Source: Phaeobacter sp. A36a-5a
GTDB lineage: Bacteria > Pseudomonadota > Alphaproteobacteria > Rhodobacterales > Rhodobacteraceae
Assembly (NCBI RefSeq): GCF_037911135.1
Contig: NZ_JBBLYU010000001.1
Span: forward strand, 1,798,001-1,862,000
DNA length: 64,000 nucleotides
Reading direction: 5' to 3'
Shown here one piece after another: positions 17,548-27,878 of the stretch (position 1 is its first letter; each line of letters begins with the position of its first letter). The notes below the pieces were generated by a model, which did no database searches, was not told where the DNA came from, and saw nothing but the letters and a program-made list of their open reading frames with translations. The position numbers and the translations under genes are program-made.

Positions 17548-19734
17548 ATGCGCCGCGCCCTGCTACTCTCGACGGTTCTGCCCTGGCTGGCGGTTGGCCA
17601 GCTGGCGCTGAGCGATGTCGCCCATGCCCAGAGCGCCCGCCCCGGCGCCGCTGCGCAATCGGCTGATACGCCCGCAATTCTGGTGGCAGACCAGCTGTTC
17701 ATCACCCCGGATCGTACCCTGGTGGCCGAAGGCAATGTCGAAGCGTTCCAGGGCGATGTCAGGCTCCGGGCGCGGAAGATCACTTTTGATCAGACCCAAG
17801 GCGCCCTGCAGATCGAAGGCCCCATTCGCATCGACGAAGGCGGCGACATCACCATTCTGGCTGATGCTGCCGAGCTGGACCGGGATCTGCGCAATGGCCT
17901 GCTGGTCGGCGCGCGCATGGTGTTTCAGCAGCAGCTGCAACTGGCCTCCCTGCAGATGACCCGCGTTGGCGGCCGCTACACGCAGCTTTACAAAACCGCC
18001 GTCACCTCCTGCCATGTCTGCACCGACGGGCGGCCGCCGCTCTGGCAGATCCGGGCCGAGCGGATCACCCACGATCAGCAGGAGCGCCAGCTCTATCTGG
18101 AGAACGCCCAGCTGAGGATCTTGGACACGCCGGTGTTCTATTTCCCCGGCATCCGCCTGCCCGACCCGACGCTGGAGCGGGCCAATGGATTTCTGATTCC
18201 GTCGATCCGCACCACCTCGAACCTCGGCACCGGGGTGAAACTGCCGTATTTCCTGACCATCGGCCCACATCGTGACCTGACGCTGTCGCCCTATCTGTCG
18301 TCGCGTACCCGGACGCTGGACATGCGCTATCGTCAGGCCTTCCGCCGTGGCGAGATCGAAATCAACGGCGCCTATACCCGGGATGAGCTCTACCGGGGCG
18401 AGGATCGCGGCTATGTCTTTGCCGAGGGGACCTTTGACCTGCCCAATGCGTTCAAGCTGCGGTTCGATCTCAAGACGGTGTCGGATGATGCCTATCTGGT
18501 CGACTACGGCCTGCGTGATCTGGACCGCCTCCGCTCCGAGGTTGTGGTGACAAAGGTCGAGCGCGACAGCCTGTTCCGCGCCAGCGCGATTTCCTACAAG
18601 ACACTGCGCGATAGCGAAAATCAGGATCTGATCCCGTCCTCCGTCGGCAACCTCTACTATGAACGACGGTTTTTCCCGACGCCGATCGGCGGCGAGCTGC
18701 GCCTGTCACTGGAAACCCACGGTCATAACCGAACCTCCGACATCCGGGGCAACCTGACCGATCCGGGCGGCCGCGATATTGGCCGGGCGACATTTGATGT
18801 GGACTGGAACCGCAGCTGGCGCTTTGCCAACGGGCTGGTGGCGGACTGGTCGCTGGGCGCTGCGGCGGATGCCTTTGCGGTCTATGACGACGATGTCTTT
18901 GCCAATAACACCTCGCGCTTCAGCCCACGCAGCGCGCTCACCTTCCGCCTGCCGATGACCCGGCGGGAGCAGTCCGGCGCCACGCAGTTTCTGGAACCGA
19001 TCCTGCAGATCGGCTGGACCGATACCGGCGATACCGCTGTCCCCAACGACGAAAGCAATTTCGTGGAGTTCGACCGGGGCAACCTGCTGGATCTGTCGCG
19101 GTTTCCGGCCACCGATGCGCGCGAGGACGGGGTGACGGTGGCTTTCGGGCTGAACTGGGCGCGGTTCTCGCCCAGTGGCTGGCAGGCCTCTGCCACCATC
19201 GGGCAGGTGTTCCGCGACAGCGACGATGGTCGGTTCACCAAGAGCTCCGGCCTTGGCGGCACCTCCTCCGACCTCCTGATGGCCGCGCAGCTGAAGCTGA
19301 ACGATGATCTGGCGATCACCACGCGGGGCCTGTTGAACGGCTCACTCAACTTCTCCAAGGCGGAGGTGCGCGGCGACTGGATGACCGACCGCAGCCGCCT
19401 GACCGGCACCTATATGTGGCTGGGCACCGATCCCGCCGAAGGCCGCGCCGAGGAGGTCTCCGAACTCTGGTTCGACGGTGCCTATGAGGTCAGCCCCGGC
19501 TGGACCGCCAGCGCCAATCTGCGCTACGACATCTCTGACGCCCGGGCCACCCGCGCAGGCCTCGGGCTGGTCTATTCCAACGAATGCGTGACGGTCGATC
19601 TTTCGGTCAACCGGCGCTATACATCGACAACAAGTGTTGAGCCGACAACGGATTTCGGCTTTACCATCGCGTTAAACGGGTTTTCCGTGGACAGCGGCAG
19701 CAAGAAGTACAGGCGATCATGCAAAAACACCTGA
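17548..19734 (+). CDS. lptD: LPS-assembly outer-membrane protein LptD
   Basis: 728 residues. A signal peptide of about 28 residues (cleavage near DVAHAQ) is followed by an LptA-like jellyroll (about 45-200) and a C-terminal beta barrel. LptD inserts LPS into the outer leaflet. There are exactly four Cys (155, 158, 680, 725), a pair in the N-terminal domain and two near the C-terminus, echoing the N-to-C disulfides of E. coli LptD but with differently spaced C-terminal Cys. I start at 17548 (MRRALLLST), which has GAGGA upstream. An in-frame ATG at 17530 overlaps lptG. The gene overlaps surA by 16 bp. Confidence 0.95.
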   Translation: MRRALLLSTVLPWLAVGQLALSDVAHAQSARPGAAAQSADTPAILVADQLFITPDRTLVAEGNVEAFQGDVRLRARKITFDQTQGALQIEGPIRIDEGGDITILADAAELDRDLRNGLLVGARMVFQQQLQLASLQMTRVGGRYTQLYKTAVTSCHVCTDGRPPLWQIRAERITHDQQERQLYLENAQLRILDTPVFYFPGIRLPDPTLERANGFLIPSIRTTSNLGTGVKLPYFLTIGPHRDLTLSPYLSSRTRTLDMRYRQAFRRGEIEINGAYTRDELYRGEDRGYVFAEGTFDLPNAFKLRFDLKTVSDDAYLVDYGLRDLDRLRSEVVVTKVERDSLFRASAISYKTLRDSENQDLIPSSVGNLYYERRFFPTPIGGELRLSLETHGHNRTSDIRGNLTDPGGRDIGRATFDVDWNRSWRFANGLVADWSLGAAADAFAVYDDDVFANNTSRFSPRSALTFRLPMTRREQSGATQFLEPILQIGWTDTGDTAVPNDESNFVEFDRGNLLDLSRFPATDAREDGVTVAFGLNWARFSPSGWQASATIGQVFRDSDDGRFTKSSGLGGTSSDLLMAAQLKLNDDLAITTRGLLNGSLNFSKAEVRGDWMTDRSRLTGTYMWLGTDPAEGRAEEVSELWFDGAYEVSPGWTASANLRYDISDARATRAGLGLVYSNECVTVDLSVNRRYTSTTSVEPTTDFGFTIALNGFSVDSGSKKYRRSCKNT

Positions 19735-20987
19735 GTTTCCGGCCCCAGGATGCGGCCCCCTTCGTTCAGCGACTGACCCAGACCGCAACAGCCGTGGCGC
19801 TGGCAGCGGCGGTGATCTTCGCCCCCGCCCCCGCCGCCCTGGCACAGGGGCTGTTTGCCCCGGCGGTGACGGTGAATGACGCAGTGGTCACAAATTACGA
19901 GCTGCAACAGCGCGCCCGGTTCCTGACCCTGCTGCGCGATCCGGGCGATCCGCTGGAAAAAGCCCGCGAAGACCTCATCGAGGACCGGTTGAAACTCGAC
20001 GTTCTGGCCCAGGCCGGGATCGAGCCGACCGAAGAAGAAATTGTCGCAGGTATGACCGAACTGGCCGGCCGCGCCAATCTCAGCCTGCAGGAATTCCTGA
20101 ATGTGCTGGGTCAGAATGGCGTGGCGCCTGAAACCCTGCGCGATTTCACCCGCGTCGGCATTGCCTGGCGCGAATATATCGCTGCGCGCTACCTTGCACA
20201 GGCCCGCCCCAGCGAGGAAGAGATCGACCGCGCCATGGGGCTTGCCGGTTCCGGTGGTGTCGAGGTGCTCCTGTCCGAGCTGATCATGCCGATCAACGCG
20301 CAGAATGCCGCCCAGGTCGAGGATATCGCCCAACAGGTCAGCCGGATCACCACCACCGGCGCGTTTTCGCAGGCCGCGCAGCAATATTCGGCCACGGCCA
20401 CCCGGCAAAGCGGCGGACGGCTGCCCTGGATGCCGCTGACCAACCTGCCCCCCCAGCTGCAACAGGTCGTCCTGGCGCTGCGCCCCGGTGAAGTCACTGC
20501 GCCGCTGCCGCTGGATGGCGCGGTTGCCCTGTTCCAGCTGCGTGATCTGCGCGAAACCAGCGGCGCCGCACCCAGCTATGCCGCCATCGAATACGCGGCC
20601 TACTATCTGCCCGGAGGCCGCACCCCCGAGGCGCTGGCCGCTGGCACCAAGGTGGTCAATGCGGTTGACAGCTGCGATGATCTCTACGGTGTGGCCAAGG
20701 GTCAGGATCCCTCTGTACTGGACCGCGAAACCCTGGCGCCGGGTGAGATCCCGCAGGATATCGCCATTGAACTTGCCAAGCTCGATCCCAATGAGACCTC
20801 GCTGGCGCTGACCCGCAACAATGGCCAGACCCTGATGCTGCTGATGCTCTGTGGCCGCACCGCTGAAGTGAACGCCGAAGCCAGCCGCGAAAGCGTCGGC
20901 AATGCGCTGACCCAGCAACGGCTCGGCGCCTTTGCCGACAGCCTTCTGGAACAGCTGAAAGCCGACGCGCGGATCAGCGGGGAATGA
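19719..20987 (+). CDS. surA: Periplasmic SurA-like chaperone/peptidyl-prolyl isomerase
   Basis: 422 residues. The signal peptide spans about residues 1-46, ending ALAQGLFAP. A SurA N-terminal chaperone domain follows (VNDAVVTNYELQQRARFLTL, about 50-160). One parvulin-like domain lies around 180-290, with LPWMPLTNLPPQLQQVVLAL. SurA guides outer-membrane proteins, including LptD, to the BAM complex, which fits its place right after lptD. It is more divergent than E. coli SurA and has at most one clear PPIase domain. The stop overlaps pdxA as ATGA. Confidence 0.9.
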   Translation: MQKHLSFRPQDAAPFVQRLTQTATAVALAAAVIFAPAPAALAQGLFAPAVTVNDAVVTNYELQQRARFLTLLRDPGDPLEKAREDLIEDRLKLDVLAQAGIEPTEEEIVAGMTELAGRANLSLQEFLNVLGQNGVAPETLRDFTRVGIAWREYIAARYLAQARPSEEEIDRAMGLAGSGGVEVLLSELIMPINAQNAAQVEDIAQQVSRITTTGAFSQAAQQYSATATRQSGGRLPWMPLTNLPPQLQQVVLALRPGEVTAPLPLDGAVALFQLRDLRETSGAAPSYAAIEYAAYYLPGGRTPEALAAGTKVVNAVDSCDDLYGVAKGQDPSVLDRETLAPGEIPQDIAIELAKLDPNETSLALTRNNGQTLMLLMLCGRTAEVNAEASRESVGNALTQQRLGAFADSLLEQLKADARISGE

Positions 20988-21988
20988 GCCGCCCTGCCCG
21001 CCCCTTGCCCATCGCGCTCAGCTGTGGGGAACCGGCGGGTATCGGCCCGGAACTGGCGGTCAAAGCCTGGCAGGACTTGCGCGACAGTTGCCCGTTCCTG
21101 TGGTTGGGCGATCCGCGACACCTGCCCACGGGAACAGACTGGCAAGAGATCGACAATGCCGCTGAGGCCGTCGATGTCAGTGCCAGCGCTATGCCTGTGC
21201 TGCGGGTCAACTTTGCCGCCCCAACCGTGCCCGGACAGCTCAACCCCGACAATGCCGCCGGTGTCATCCGCGCCATTGAGGCCGGTGTCGCGCTGGTGCA
21301 ATCCGGCGAGGCCAGCGCGCTCTGCACCGCACCGATCCACAAGAAGGCGCTGATTGACGGCGCCGCATTTGCCTACCCCGGCCATACCGAGTTTCTCGCC
21401 CATCTGGGCGGCACGCCAAATGTCGTCATGATGTTGGCAAGCCCGGAGCTGCGGGTGGTGCCCGCCACCATCCATATCCCCCTATCACAGGTCCCGCAGC
21501 AGCTGACGGCCGACGGCCTGCGCCGCACGATTGAAATCACCGCGCAGGGGCTGCGGGACCAGTTTGGCCTGGCCCACCCCCGGATTGCAGTTGCGGGGCT
21601 GAACCCCCACGCCGGTGAAGATGGCGCCATGGGCCACGAAGAGCTGGATTGGATGCGCGGGCTGATTGCCGATATGCAGGGCGGCGCCTATACGCTCTCT
21701 GGGCCGCACCCTGCCGACACGATGTTCCATGCCGCTGCACGCGCGCGTTATGACGCGGCGATCTGCATGTATCACGATCAGGCGCTGATCCCGATCAAGA
21801 CGCTCGATTTCGATCGCGGCGTCAATGTCACGCTGGGGCTGCCGTTCATCCGCACCTCGCCGGATCACGGCACTGCCTGCGATATCGCCGGTCAGGGGAT
21901 CGCCAACCCCTCCAGCCTGATCGAGGCGCTGCGGCTGGCGCAATCCATGGCGCAGCGCCGGACCCCGAACGCGGCCAGCAGCACTTGA
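20984..21988 (+). CDS. pdxA: 4-hydroxythreonine-4-phosphate dehydrogenase
   Basis: 334 residues. PdxA oxidises 4-phosphohydroxy-L-threonine in the DXP-dependent pyridoxal-phosphate pathway. Visible motifs are [17 protein letters not shown] at the N-terminus, the metal-ligand His in [20 protein letters not shown], and [14 protein letters not shown] followed by [13 protein letters not shown]. It overlaps surA by 4 bp and precedes rsmA, the same surA-pdxA-rsmA order as in E. coli. Confidence 0.96.
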   Translation: MSRPARPLPIALSCGEPAGIGPELAVKAWQDLRDSCPFLWLGDPRHLPTGTDWQEIDNAAEAVDVSASAMPVLRVNFAAPTVPGQLNPDNAAGVIRAIEAGVALVQSGEASALCTAPIHKKALIDGAAFAYPGHTEFLAHLGGTPNVVMMLASPELRVVPATIHIPLSQVPQQLTADGLRRTIEITAQGLRDQFGLAHPRIAVAGLNPHAGEDGAMGHEELDWMRGLIADMQGGAYTLSGPHPADTMFHAAARARYDAAICMYHDQALIPIKTLDFDRGVNVTLGLPFIRTSPDHGTACDIAGQGIANPSSLIEALRLAQSMAQRRTPNAASST

Positions 21989-22073
21989 AACTTCTTCTGG
22001 CCGGAAATATCCCCGCCGGAGGCATGAAAATCTAAGGCGCAGCCGCTGCGCCCCGTCCCAAGGTACAGATGAT

Positions 22074-22919
22074 ATGAGCGCTATCGACTCCCTTCCTCCC
22101 CTGCGTGAGGTGATCGAGACCCACCAGCTCTCGGCGCGCAAATCGCTGGGGCAGAATTTTCTTCTGGATCTGAACCTGACGGCAAAAATTGCCCGCCAGG
22201 CCGGAGACCTCAGCGAATGCGACGTGCTGGAAATCGGTCCCGGTCCCGGCGGTCTGACCCGCGGTCTGCTGGCCGAAGGCGCGCGGCGCGTGCTGGCGGT
22301 GGAGAAGGACAGCCGCTGCATCCCCGCACTCGCAGAGGTGGCCGCGGCCTATCCGGGCCGGTTGCAGGTCATCGAAGGTGACGCGCTGGAGGTGAACCCG
22401 CTCACCCATCTGACACCGCCCATCCGCATCGCCGCCAACCTGCCCTACAACGTCGGCACCGAACTGCTGGTGCGCTGGCTGACACCAAAGGCCTGGCCGC
22501 CCTTCTGGCAGAGCCTGACGCTGATGTTCCAGCGCGAGGTCGCCGAACGGATCGTCGCGCAGCCCGGCAGCAAGGCCTATGGACGACTGGCGCTGCTGGC
22601 GCAATGGCGCGCCGATGCCCGCATCGTGCTGTCGCTGCCGCCGGAGGCCTTCAGCCCGCCACCCAAGGTCCATAGCGCGGTGGTGCATCTGAAAGCGCTG
22701 GAGGCACCCCGGTATCCGGCAGATGCCGGCACCCTGAACAAGGTGGTGGCCGCCGCCTTCAACCAGCGCCGCAAGATGCTGCGCGCCAGTCTCAAGAGCG
22801 TGAGCCCCGATATTGAGGATCACCTTGTGGCGGTGGGCATTCCACCAACCGAGCGGGCGGAACAGGTCGGGCTGGAAGCCTTCTGCGCGCTGGCGCGAAG
22901 CCTGAAGAACGAATCCTGA
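22074..22919 (+). CDS. rsmA: 16S rRNA (adenine1518/1519-N6)-dimethyltransferase
   Basis: 281 residues. RsmA (KsgA) dimethylates two adjacent adenines near the 3' end of 16S rRNA. The SAM-binding motif [14 protein letters not shown], the start [17 protein letters not shown] and the catalytic NLPYNVGT are all present. The C-terminal domain contains [13 protein letters not shown]. It lies 85 bp after pdxA and ends the LPS export/pdxA block, followed by a strong terminator at 22982. Confidence 0.96.
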   Translation: MSAIDSLPPLREVIETHQLSARKSLGQNFLLDLNLTAKIARQAGDLSECDVLEIGPGPGGLTRGLLAEGARRVLAVEKDSRCIPALAEVAAAYPGRLQVIEGDALEVNPLTHLTPPIRIAANLPYNVGTELLVRWLTPKAWPPFWQSLTLMFQREVAERIVAQPGSKAYGRLALLAQWRADARIVLSLPPEAFSPPPKVHSAVVHLKALEAPRYPADAGTLNKVVAAAFNQRRKMLRASLKSVSPDIEDHLVAVGIPPTERAEQVGLEAFCALARSLKNES

Positions 22920-22981
22920 CCAGCCACGCCAGACAGGCAACGACATCCATCCCAGGCTGTCCGCAATGTGACTGACAAGAG

Positions 22982-23014
22982 AAAAGCCCGGTCTCAGCTG
23001 AGACCGGGCTTTTT
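22982..23014. terminator. Intrinsic terminator, perfect stem
   Basis: A perfect inverted repeat from AAAAGCCCGGTCTCAG to CTGAGACCGGGCTTTT, followed by a further T. It lies between rsmA (plus) and the convergent DUF4167 gene (minus) and is symmetric enough to end both. Confidence 0.95.
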
Positions 23015-23060
23015 ATCTATCCCTGTATCCGTCGATCCGGTCGAACGGTCGGTCTGCGGA

Positions 23061-23786
23061 TCATTCGGCCGCTTCGGGAGCGTCTTCAGCCGTGGGTTTC
23101 GGCTTGGGCTTGCGCCGAGGTGCTGGTTTGCGTTCCGGTGCCGCGGTCCCATCTGCTGCCGGGGCATCGGCGCCCGCCTTAGGCGCGTCCGCGTTTGCCT
23201 CATCGGTCGAGCTGCTGTCAGGCTTGTCGCCCTCAGCTTTGGGCTTGCGGCTGCGCGGTTTGCGCGCTGCTGGCTTTGCCGGTTTGCTGTCGCTGTCGGC
23301 GGCGGCGGCGGCGGCGGCGGCGGCGGACTGATCGCGGCTCTCGGGTGTTTCCACCAGGCCACTGTCACCATTGCCATCGCGCGGATCCATCACGTCGGGC
23401 TGGGGCGCGGCGGACGTATCGTCGGAGCGGCTGCCCGCCTCGCGTTCCTGGCGCTCCAGACGCTCTGCGCGTTCACGGTCCCGCTCAGCCTGACGCTCGC
23501 GGTTCTGGCGTTCCTGCTCTTCGCGACGCGCATCAATTTCGCGTTGCGCTTCGTTCAGCATGCGCAGGTAATGCTCAGCATGCTGTTGGAAATTCTCGGT
23601 GGCAACGCGATCATTGCTCAGCTGGGCATCGCGCGCCAGCTGATTGTATTTGTCGATGATCTGTTGCGGCGTTCCGCGTACCTTGCCTTCGGGGCCGGAG
23701 CTGTCGAACACGCGGTTGACAACATTTGCGCCTGCTGGGCGGTTCCGGTTCGACTTGGAACGCGAACGTGATTTGGACGATCTCAT
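23061..23786 (-). CDS. DUF4167 protein, basic and low complexity
   Basis: 241 residues. The N-terminal 85 or so residues are the conserved DUF4167 domain: a basic RSSKSRSRSKSNRNRP stretch, then NVVNRVFDSSGPEGKVRGT and IDKYNQLARDAQLSNDRV. The middle is a charged Glu/Arg coiled coil (about 85-118), and the rest is Ala/Pro/Lys-rich. A GCC triplet run encodes an uninterrupted poly-Ala tract. The family is alphaproteobacterial and sits next to prmC-prfA; an RNA- or ribosome-related role has been suggested by context only. It lies 224 bp downstream of prmC. Confidence 0.88.
   Translation of the reverse strand: MRSSKSRSRSKSNRNRPAGANVVNRVFDSSGPEGKVRGTPQQIIDKYNQLARDAQLSNDRVATENFQQHAEHYLRMLNEAQREIDARREEQERQNRERQAERDRERAERLERQEREAGSRSDDTSAAPQPDVMDPRDGNGDSGLVETPESRDQSAAAAAAAAADSDSKPAKPAARKPRSRKPKAEGDKPDSSSTDEANADAPKAGADAPAADGTAAPERKPAPRRKPKPKPTAEDAPEAAE
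23296..23327. repeat. GGC/GCC trinucleotide microsatellite
   Basis: About ten consecutive GGC units on the plus strand, inside the DUF4167 gene. Read on the minus strand they encode the Ala tract AAAAAAAAA before DSDSKPAK. Such runs are prone to slippage in whole-codon steps if units are gained or lost. Confidence 0.85.
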
Positions 23787-24010
23787 ATGCCTAACGTCAG
23801 CCTTGATTGTATTTGTCGTGGATCCATACCAGCGCGCCTCTGCGCCGGATCATCGACCATTTTGGGCTTGATGTCGCCGGGAGGTATTCTTTACCTCACC
23901 CTAAAGCGACTTCTTTGAGTAATCATGTTCCGCCCTTTCAGACAAGGGGGTCCAGGCGATTATCGGTGCTTTTTCTTACGAAACTACAAATTCAGGCCAT
24001 TTTCACGGGT

Positions 24011-24868
24011 TTAGGAGCTGTTTTGGCCACAGCTGCGGCCACAGACCACCCGGTCGCGCCCATCCATATCCGGCAGGATGCGGACCTCTTTCAACCCGGC
24101 CGACAGCAGAAGATCACTGACCGCCCTACCCTGCGTCGGGCCGATCTCCAGAAAGACCCGCCCCCCTGCGGCCAGATGATCGCCGAGATCGGCGGCGATG
24201 GTCCGATAGGCGCCAAGCCCGTCGCCGCCATCCGTCAGCGCCATCTCCGGCTCATGGGCGCGCACCTCATCCGAAAGCTCCGACATTTCGTCAAGCGCGA
24301 TATAGGGCGGGTTGGAGACAATCAGATCGAACTTCCCCTCGACGGCGGAAAACCAGTCCGACCGCAGGATTTCGGCACGCGCCTCAACCCGGTGCAGCAC
24401 CGCATTGGCGCTCGCCTGAAGGCAGGCAGCTTCGCTCAGATCGACGCCAACGCCGGTCGCGGCACGCTGCTCGGCCAGCAGGGTGACCAGAATGCAGCCC
24501 GATCCAAGGCCGAGGTCCAGCACCCGCGAGAACGGTTCGGCCAACGCCGCCTCGATCAGGGTTTCGGTTTCAGGACGCGGATCCAGCACATCGCCGGAGA
24601 CCTTAAAGCGGCGGCCATAAAACTCCCGCTCGCCAATCAGCTGAGACACCGGCACCCGGATGGCGCGCAAGGCGATGAGCTGCTCATAGCGCTCGGCGAT
24701 TTCAGGCGCCAGATCTTCGGGCGCGATCAGGGTCACGCGGCTGGCCTCGATCCGGGCGGCATGGGCCAGCAGGATCCGCGCATCACGTGCCGGGTCCGGC
24801 ACACCGGCCGCGCGCAGCCGGGCCGCAGCGGCAGCCATCGCCTGCGCGGCTGTTTGCGGCGCGTTCAT
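24011..24868 (-). CDS. prmC: Release factor glutamine methyltransferase
   Basis: 285 residues. PrmC methylates the Gln of the GGQ motif in RF1 and RF2. SAM motif [16 protein letters not shown] and the catalytic [13 protein letters not shown] are intact, preceded by an N-terminal helical domain (about 1-90). It overlaps prfA by 4 bp (ATGA), so the enzyme and one of its substrates are co-translated. The second substrate, RF2, is encoded at 54973-56097. Confidence 0.96.
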   Translation of the reverse strand: MNAPQTAAQAMAAAAARLRAAGVPDPARDARILLAHAARIEASRVTLIAPEDLAPEIAERYEQLIALRAIRVPVSQLIGEREFYGRRFKVSGDVLDPRPETETLIEAALAEPFSRVLDLGLGSGCILVTLLAEQRAATGVGVDLSEAACLQASANAVLHRVEARAEILRSDWFSAVEGKFDLIVSNPPYIALDEMSELSDEVRAHEPEMALTDGGDGLGAYRTIAADLGDHLAAGGRVFLEIGPTQGRAVSDLLLSAGLKEVRILPDMDGRDRVVCGRSCGQNSS

Positions 24869-25935
24869 TGGCCCATCTCGGCCAGCAGCCGCGCCTGATC
24901 GTCCGCCGTCAGCGCGTCGATGATCTCGTCCAGATCGCCCTGCATGATCTGGTCAAGCTTATAGAGCGTCAGGTTGATACGGTGATCCGACATCCGGCCC
25001 TGCGGAAAGTTGTAGGTACGGATCCGCTCCGACCGGTCGCCAGAGCCGACCTGACTGGCGCGATCGGCGGACCGTTCACTGTCGATGCGCTGGCGCTCCA
25101 GATCGTAAAGCCGCGTGCGCATGACCTGCATCGCGATCTCGCGGTTGCGGTGCTGCGATTTCTCGGAGCTGACCACAATAATACCGGTGGGAATATGGGT
25201 GATCCGCACAGCGGAATCGGTGGTGTTCACATGCTGGCCACCGGCCCCGGAGGCGCGCATGGTGTCGATCCGCAGATCCGCCGGATCAATGCGCAGATCG
25301 ACATCCTCCGCCTCGGGCAGCACCGCAACCGTGGCGGCAGAGGTGTGGATGCGCCCGCCGGATTCGGTCACCGGAACGCGCTGCACGCGGTGGACACCGG
25401 ACTCATATTTCAACCGGGCAAAGACGTTTTCGCCTTTGACATGGGCGACCACCTCTTTCAGCCCGCCGAGTTCGGTTGTCTGTTCCTCGATGATGTCAAA
25501 CCCCCAGCCCCGCGCCTCGGCGTAGCGCTGATACATGCGCAGCAGATCCCCGGCGAACAGGGCCGCCTCATCGCCGCCGGTGCCGGGGCGGATTTCCAGA
25601 ATGGCCGGGCGGCTGTCGGCCTCATCCCGGGGCAGCAGCGCCAGTTGTAGCGCATGTTCGGCCTCGGGCAACGCCGCGCGCAGCTGGGGCAGCTCCTCCT
25701 CCGCCAGCGCCGCCATATCGGGATCGGCGAGCATGTCTTCTGCCTCCTGAAGATCGGACAGCAGGCGGCGATAGGCGCTGATCTGCTCGGCAACCGGGCG
25801 CAGATCGGAATATTCCTTGGCCAGAGCCGCAATATCGCCGCCTGCGACACCCTCTGCCATTGCGGCCTCAAGATACTGAAACCGTTGTAAAATCTGCTCG
25901 AGGCGGTCTTCGGGGATCATGCGTGCAATATCCAT
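24865..25935 (-). CDS. prfA: Peptide chain release factor 1
   Basis: 356 residues from the chosen start. RF1 reads UAA and UAG. The stop-codon tripeptide appears as PVT in [15 protein letters not shown], and the hydrolysis motif as SGAGGQHVN. Start choice is uncertain: 25935 gives [14 protein letters not shown], 25920 gives MIPEDRLEQ (351 residues, the usual Rhodobacteraceae length), and a TTG at 25956 is also open. None has a strong ribosome site. The prfA-prmC order matches other proteobacteria. Confidence 0.93.
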   Translation of the reverse strand: MDIARMIPEDRLEQILQRFQYLEAAMAEGVAGGDIAALAKEYSDLRPVAEQISAYRRLLSDLQEAEDMLADPDMAALAEEELPQLRAALPEAEHALQLALLPRDEADSRPAILEIRPGTGGDEAALFAGDLLRMYQRYAEARGWGFDIIEEQTTELGGLKEVVAHVKGENVFARLKYESGVHRVQRVPVTESGGRIHTSAATVAVLPEAEDVDLRIDPADLRIDTMRASGAGGQHVNTTDSAVRITHIPTGIIVVSSEKSQHRNREIAMQVMRTRLYDLERQRIDSERSADRASQVGSGDRSERIRTYNFPQGRMSDHRINLTLYKLDQIMQGDLDEIIDALTADDQARLLAEMGQ

Positions 25936-25982
25936 ATCGATCTGTCTTTTGCGCAAGGCTGCCCTTGTGATATGCTAGGGTC

Positions 25983-26381
25983 ATGCAACATGCCAGTCCT
26001 CATATTGCGGGAAAGGATCATGCGCAGCGCCGCCTGCCTGAGCTTGGGTGGCTGACCCCTGCGACACCAGGCCTGCCCCGCTCTTTGCTGTATCTGCTGG
26101 GGTTTGCGCTGGCTTGGAGCGCAACCGCGTCGCCCATTCAGGCCGATGTTGTCGCGCCAAATGGGCGCACGATCGACTGTTATTGCACCGACAAGAGCGG
26201 CAGCCGGGTTGAGCTGGGCGAATTTGTCTGCCTGCAGGTCGACGGGCGCATGTTCACGGCCCAATGCCAGATGTCGCTGAATGTGCCGATGTGGCGCGAA
26301 GTTCAGGCGGGCTGCCTTGCGGCTGAGGCTGATACGGCGCCGGCCATCTCGACGGCTGCGGAACCGCTGCCACGGATCTGA
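25983..26381 (+). CDS. Small secreted cysteine-containing protein, function unknown
   Basis: 132 residues. A hydrophobic stretch at about 34-52 (LLYLLGFALAWSATASP) ends in a likely signal cleavage near PIQA-DVV. The mature part has five Cys, with CYC, FVCLQ and the pattern AQCQMSLNVPMWREVQAGC. A Cys-rich small periplasmic domain of this shape recurs in Rhodobacterales, but I cannot name a family. The N-terminal region before the signal core is unusually long, so the true start may be further in. It is divergent from prfA with only 47 bp between. Confidence 0.6.
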   Translation: MQHASPHIAGKDHAQRRLPELGWLTPATPGLPRSLLYLLGFALAWSATASPIQADVVAPNGRTIDCYCTDKSGSRVELGEFVCLQVDGRMFTAQCQMSLNVPMWREVQAGCLAAEADTAPAISTAAEPLPRI

Positions 26382-26463
26382 TCCCTCCGATATGCGTTTG
26401 TTGAGATTGGCCTGTCATATCAGGCCGGGCAGCATACGCGGCCGGGAGATCCGCATCAGGGCG

Positions 26464-26886
26464 CTATTGCGGTGCGGGCGCCATCTGCGCGATCCAGCTG
26501 TTGATCCGGTCATTGTTGGCGCCCAGATCGGAGCGGCCAAACCGCAGACGGGCATAGACTTTCAGCAGATCGCCATCCTGCCGCGCGGTGGTGTAATCGG
26601 GAAAGCCCAGAAACCGCGTACGCGTCACATAGGTGACCATCTCATCCTCAACCGAACCGGCCAGCACACGGGTGCGCGGAGCGTTGCTGGCAACGTTGTG
26701 GAACCGCTCCAGCCCGTCCTCGCCACTGCGCAGCACCCGGAACACGCCACCGCGAAAGGTCTTGTCTTCGGTGAATTCAGGCTGGGTGTTCCAGTCCAGC
26801 GGATCGCTGGGCGCCAGCCGGATAAACCCGAGCACCACAACAACCGCCGCGATGCTCAGCCAGACAAATATCATCACTCGACCCAT
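26464..26886 (-). CDS. DUF1499 membrane-anchored protein
   Basis: 140 residues. There is one N-terminal helix (about 4-22), then the DUF1499 domain with VTYVTRTRFLGFPDYTTAR and the end RLRFGRSDLGANNDRINSW, which is characteristic. A GAGGGAGAG ribosome site precedes the ATG. It follows the ureohydrolase pair by 44 bp on the same strand and may be cotranscribed. The function of the family is unknown. Confidence 0.85.
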   Translation of the reverse strand: MGRVMIFVWLSIAAVVVVLGFIRLAPSDPLDWNTQPEFTEDKTFRGGVFRVLRSGEDGLERFHNVASNAPRTRVLAGSVEDEMVTYVTRTRFLGFPDYTTARQDGDLLKVYARLRFGRSDLGANNDRINSWIAQMAPAPQ

Positions 26887-26930
26887 ATGGTCCGCTCTCC
26901 CTCGTGGCGGCTGCCACTGGACAGCCGGCC

Positions 26931-27878
26931 TTATTTGGTTGTCACACCCGGCAGCACACAGAGCAGCTCATACAGCAGGTTGGCCGCTGTCAGCGCCGTG
27001 TTGCCCGACGTGTCATAAGGCGGCGATACTTCGACCATATCGCAGCCCACAATATTCAAACCCCGCAGGGCGCGGATCAGTTCCAGCGCCTGCGGTGTGG
27101 TCAGCCCACCGATTTCCGGCGTGCCGGTACCCGGTGCATAGGCCGGGTCCAGACTATCGATATCATAGGAGACATAGACCGGCCTATTGCCGATATCGCG
27201 ACGAATTTCCGCACCCATCCCGTGCAGGGAGCGGTTCCACAGCTCGCTTGCGGGGAAATGCTGAAACCCCCAGCGCTGCGCCTCCTTGAAATCATCCGCC
27301 CCGTAGCCTGTGCCGCGCAGGCCGATCTGATAGGTCTTGTCCGCGACGATCAGCCCCTCTTCATAGGCGCGCCTGAAGACCGTCCCGTGGGTCTCGCGCT
27401 CACCGAACATATCGTCGTTCACATCCGCATGGGCATCGACATGGACCAATGCGACAGGCCCGTATTTTTCCGCAATCGCGCGCAGGATCGGCAGGGTGAT
27501 CGAATGATCGCCACCCATCGCGACCGGCGTCACGTCGCTGGACAGGATGGCGCTGTAGCTTTCCTGAATGATGCGCAGGCTGTCGGGCAGCGAGAACGTG
27601 TTGATCGCCAGATCGCCGATATCGCCAATGTTCAGACTGTCAAAGGGCGCCGCACCGCTGGTCATGTTATAAGGTCGGATCATCGCGCTTTCGGCGCGGA
27701 TCTGCTTTGGCCCAAAGCGGGTCCCTGAGCGCCAGGAGGTGCCGATATCCATCGGCACACCCAGAATGGCCACATCCAGCCCCTCCAGAGAGGTCGCCTG
27801 CGGCAGCCGCATAAAGGTGTTCGGCCCGGAGAACCGCGCCAGATCATTGCCGCTGATCGGCTGGTTAAAGTCAGTCAT
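26931..27878 (-). CDS. Ureohydrolase (agmatinase/guanidinobutyrase-like)
   Basis: 315 residues. The binuclear Mn motifs are complete: MGGDHSITLP, VHVDAHADVND and SYDIDSLDPAYAPGTGTPEIGG. The substrate-side segment ERETHGTVFRRAYEEGL resembles guanidinobutyrase or guanidinopropionase-type enzymes more than E. coli agmatinase, so agmatine is not assured as substrate. It overlaps the neighbouring paralogue by 4 bp (ATGA). The pair probably releases urea from one or two guanidino compounds. Confidence 0.85.
   Translation of the reverse strand: MTDFNQPISGNDLARFSGPNTFMRLPQATSLEGLDVAILGVPMDIGTSWRSGTRFGPKQIRAESAMIRPYNMTSGAAPFDSLNIGDIGDLAINTFSLPDSLRIIQESYSAILSSDVTPVAMGGDHSITLPILRAIAEKYGPVALVHVDAHADVNDDMFGERETHGTVFRRAYEEGLIVADKTYQIGLRGTGYGADDFKEAQRWGFQHFPASELWNRSLHGMGAEIRRDIGNRPVYVSYDIDSLDPAYAPGTGTPEIGGLTTPQALELIRALRGLNIVGCDMVEVSPPYDTSGNTALTAANLLYELLCVLPGVTTK

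Noticed and set aside
23296-23327. Possible CRISPR-like or other array
   Set aside because: It is a pure trinucleotide run inside a coding frame, without spacers.
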